From Nemertoderma westbladi (lineage: Eukaryota > Xenacoelomorpha > Nemertodermatida > Nemertodermatidae): DNA of 53,688 bases. Below, piece by piece: positions 51,072 to 53,688 of this stretch (its first letter is position 1; every line of letters begins with the position of its first letter). The stretch covers positions 1-53,688 of the forward strand of contig JAUCBJ010001701.1 in assembly GCA_032718475.1 (NCBI GenBank), written 5' to 3'. The translations under genes were made by a program, and so were the position numbers. The notes under the pieces were generated by a model that saw only the letters and a list, made by a program, of their open reading frames with translations, was not told the DNA's origin and made no database searches.

Positions 51072-52234
51072 CTACTAGGATCGGCATGCTGCATTGCAGC
51101 TGCATTTTTAAGAATGCTGTGCCAGCTTATCGACAAAATTGCTCCGCCACAACTCCTTATCACCCATGACATTTGCTAGATCATCCGCATAATCCGCGTA
51201 AAGGACACTGGGTCCTTTAAGATGCGTCTCAAGAAAGTCATGGGCTGTCCACCATGCTTATTCACTCCATGAGGCTGCCAAAGTACAAGATTATGCACTG
51301 GCTGATCCTCACGGCGAAAGCAATGTCCTGCAAAGCGGAGGCGATTTTGTTCTAGTGTCAAGCTTGGGGGAACCAATGAGACACCTCCAATGTTATATAG
51401 TGTCTGGTTGGAGATGTGTGCATTGAACTTGACACAATGAACCCGGCGTATCATTCTTGTGAATGTGCCATCTAGAGATTTGGTGTCCTCAGCAGTTAGA
51501 GCCCAGCATGGACTCCCATAGAGGAGTACTGGAACTACTGCTGCTCTAAATAACCGGACCTTAAGTTTCCGATTAATTCTCTGCGACTTCCAATTATCTG
51601 GAAAGCCTATTCAAGGCTGCACATGCCTTTCCCTTACGTTTTCGAAGGTCCTCACCTGACTTCCGGATCCATGATCCCAGGTAACAGAAGTCATCCACAT
51701 GATCAAGCATACCATCTTTTGAGCTTATGCTCATCCGATCAGAGACTTGCTGAGGACTTTCAAAGTTAACTGTCAAAATTTTGGTCTTTCTGGAGTTAAT
51801 AAAAAGACCCCAAATACTCCTAAGTCATCAGCAAAGTCTAGATCAGTTAGGTACTTCGCAGGATTTCCTCGACTTCTGGAGCCAGTAGGTGGAGTTATCA
51901 TCACCCCATCATCATTATGGTGATCTAAGGACATGCGTAGAACATAGTCAACAACAATTATGAACAAGAATGGTGCAAGTGTGTCTCCCTGGAGGACGCC
52001 CCATAACACTTCAAATGGTTATGTGTCACCGTCAACAGTAGACACAAATGTTGTCAAACCATCATATACTGATCTGATTGCTGCAATAATTTCATCAGGA
52101 ATCCCATATAATGAAAGTATGCTGAACATGCGTGAGCGAGAGACTGAATCAAAGGCCTTGAAGAAGTCAACAAAGATAACAGCCAGATGCCTGTCTTTCT
52201 TTTTTGATAACTCTTCAATTATCCTTCTAAGTGC
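51072..52234 (-). mobile_element. RTE-like LINE, copy 4 (5'-truncated, inverted)
   Basis: Reading leftwards, it runs from the point equal to position ~1582 of copy 1 to the 3' terminus with a TAGTAG tail, bounded by a perfect 25-bp target duplication. It covers most of the RT, including LDFADDLGVF, but small deletions shift the frame at about 51800 and 51590, so it is dead. It shares several changes with copy 3, such as the altered residues after LNRLSR. Confidence 0.92.
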
Positions 52235-52259
52235 AATTTCTAGATATTGAGTGTTTATA
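52235..52259 (+). repeat. 25-bp target site duplication, right
   Basis: Identical to 51047-51071; marks the 5' side of copy 4. Confidence 0.92.
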
Positions 52260-53050
52260 ATAGTGGTTGCTAGGGTCTCACTCGCTGTTGACATCGAAAC
52301 ACGTTTTATTCAAATTGCTCAAGGCTGAGAGAGCGACACCCTCGCTAATATCGATTAGTATGGTATTGTGGTCATGAATATGAGAGACTTTTTATGAGTA
52401 TAAAATTGCACGGTTCATCACTTTGCTGCCGGACTAAAACCAATTAACGATTTTACTAATTATAAAGTTCCCCAAATTAATTAAAAATTTATCCAATCCG
52501 GTTGCAATTAGTAAAACAGCTGATTCGTCAGCCTGGTTTGATGAACTTGATGAAATCGTACATTCAGGAGCGGCTGTATGCTATTATTGACTAAAACTTT
52601 ATACCAAACACCTCTACCTACCTAAATAACAGTCTGTAGTGAGCACCGGTGCAGGTATGGTAGGCCTACATGTTGGGCAGATATAGTGGAGGTTATTTTG
52701 GCACTGGTGAATACTATGAATACAGGAATACCCAAGTACTTCTGTACTTAGTGTACCCATCTGCCCATGTACAGTAATTGGCTGACAGGTAGTAAGTACC
52801 CTTAGTGTTGTAGGCTATAGATGATTGACGTTCCTAGCAATGTTCTTAATGTAGGCATTTTACTGGAAGTTATTAATACCATACAGCCATAGTTTACCCC
52901 AAAAAAACCCAAATTACCCCAAATCGCACCAAATCAAAATAAATCATGTAACAGACACCCAGGCTATATGATGATATGGATTAGATCAATGAAGCGGATA
53001 GTGACCCTTGAAGGGCATCTTATGCATTCAAAGGAAAATATGATCAGACC
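52260..53050. other. Unassigned sequence
   Basis: No gene or repeat recognised. Confidence 0.4.
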
Positions 53051-53089
53051 CAAATCATGCAGTCAGACCAGATCTTTTGCTGATCAAAT

Positions 53090-53688
53090 ACCGGTAGGTG
53101 ACTTTGCTGATATGCAGTAACATTTTACGGTACAATTTGATGCGAAAATGTTTTGGCCAGTACTTCCATTGCGGTCCCAGGTCATTCGCATACCACGGTC
53201 ACTGTATCTGGCACCTGATTGGCTGAAATATTCAAACGCTGAAAACGTACCTAGGAGGCTAGGCCTTGACAATTTGTGATAAGATTTTATGCAAATATGT
53301 TTTGGATGATGTTCTGAATCTCGCGTTGATGTCCCAAGTCACCCCCATACCATGGTCATCAGATACGGCGCCTGATTGGCTAATTCTTTGAACGACGATA
53401 ACTCGAGATTGCTTCTTTTTGGGATGAGGTTTGAAGGCTAGGACTATTCTCTGGAGGATGCCCTAACTTACTGATGATGTATATTGGGGTCCCAGGTCAC
53501 TCATGTACCGTGGTCACTGTATCTGGCACCTGATTGGCTGGAATTTTCAAACGTTGAAAACGTACCTAGGCCTTGACATGTTATGGGATTTTATGCGAAT
53601 ATGTTTTGGATTGTATCTGAATCTCGTGTTGATGTCCCAAGTCACCCCCATACTGTGGTCACCAGATATGACCTGTGATTGGCCAATT
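53090..53688 (+). repeat. Satellite-like tandem repeat with CCAAT boxes (runs off edge)
   Basis: GGTCCCAGGTCA starts at about 53172 and 53488 (316 bp apart). A half-unit variant, TGTCCCAAGTCACCCCCATAC, lies about midway (53330) and again at 53634. Monomers are thus near 158 bp, arranged as two alternating types. Each carries a TGATTGGCT/TGATTGGCC inverted CCAAT box. Confidence 0.8.

Overview
The window reads as animal nuclear DNA, most likely from a marine invertebrate. It is AT-rich, has spliceosomal exon boundaries, and is packed with retroelements of types common in such genomes: an RTE-like LINE, a CR1-like LINE with a 2A peptide, BEL/Pao, copia-like remnants, piggyBac-like and fold-back elements, and a protein-primed DNA polymerase remnant of Polinton/virus type. 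Nothing bacterial is seen. The species cannot be named from the sequence.

The backbone is one host gene on the minus strand, too finely split to appear as long open frames. Four exons (46938-46819, 29234-29076, 27494-27346, 6485-6305) have AG/GT borders, phases that agree across every junction, and encode consecutive beta/gamma-crystallin Greek-key motifs. Its first and last exons lie outside the window or were not recognised. Nearly everything from 6.5 to 46.8 kb is therefore intron, swollen by mobile elements.

Layout. 1-6.0 kb: two forward RTE-like LINE copies nested in an inverted third copy. 6.3-6.5 kb: crystallin exon D. 6.6-10 kb: fold-back repeats, two tRNA-like SINE heads and a minus-strand promoter-like block. 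10.4-14.2 kb: a broken zinc-knuckle gag-like gene (-). 14.9-19.9 kb: a broken BEL/Pao pol (-). A 20-bp palindromic module recurs nine times across 10.3-19.4 kb, in frame in several places. 19.9-24.6 kb: a decayed protein-primed polymerase gene (-) facing away from an unrecognised ORF (+), the latter cut by a piggyBac-like element. 24.6-33.1 kb: two inverted copies of that element, crystallin exons C and B, a 27-bp minisatellite and a 0.66-kb palindrome carrying one of the copies. 33.3-34.1 kb: minisatellite. 34.3-40.9 kb: an apparently intact CR1-like LINE (-) with three ORFs: SAP plus SGNH-esterase ORF1, a seven-helix membrane ORF, and a 2A-endonuclease-RT ORF. 41-44 kb: a second zinc-knuckle gag-like gene, copia-like debris and a histone H3 pseudogene. 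44.2-45.6 kb: a 1.38-kb fold-back element. 46.8-46.9 kb: crystallin exon A. 48-53.7 kb: X-box-bearing repeats, two more RTE-like LINE copies, and a satellite at the right edge.

The strongest candidates for something undescribed are the membrane-protein ORF inside the intact LINE and the palindromic module whose arms change together. All domain calls are by eye; no database search was possible.
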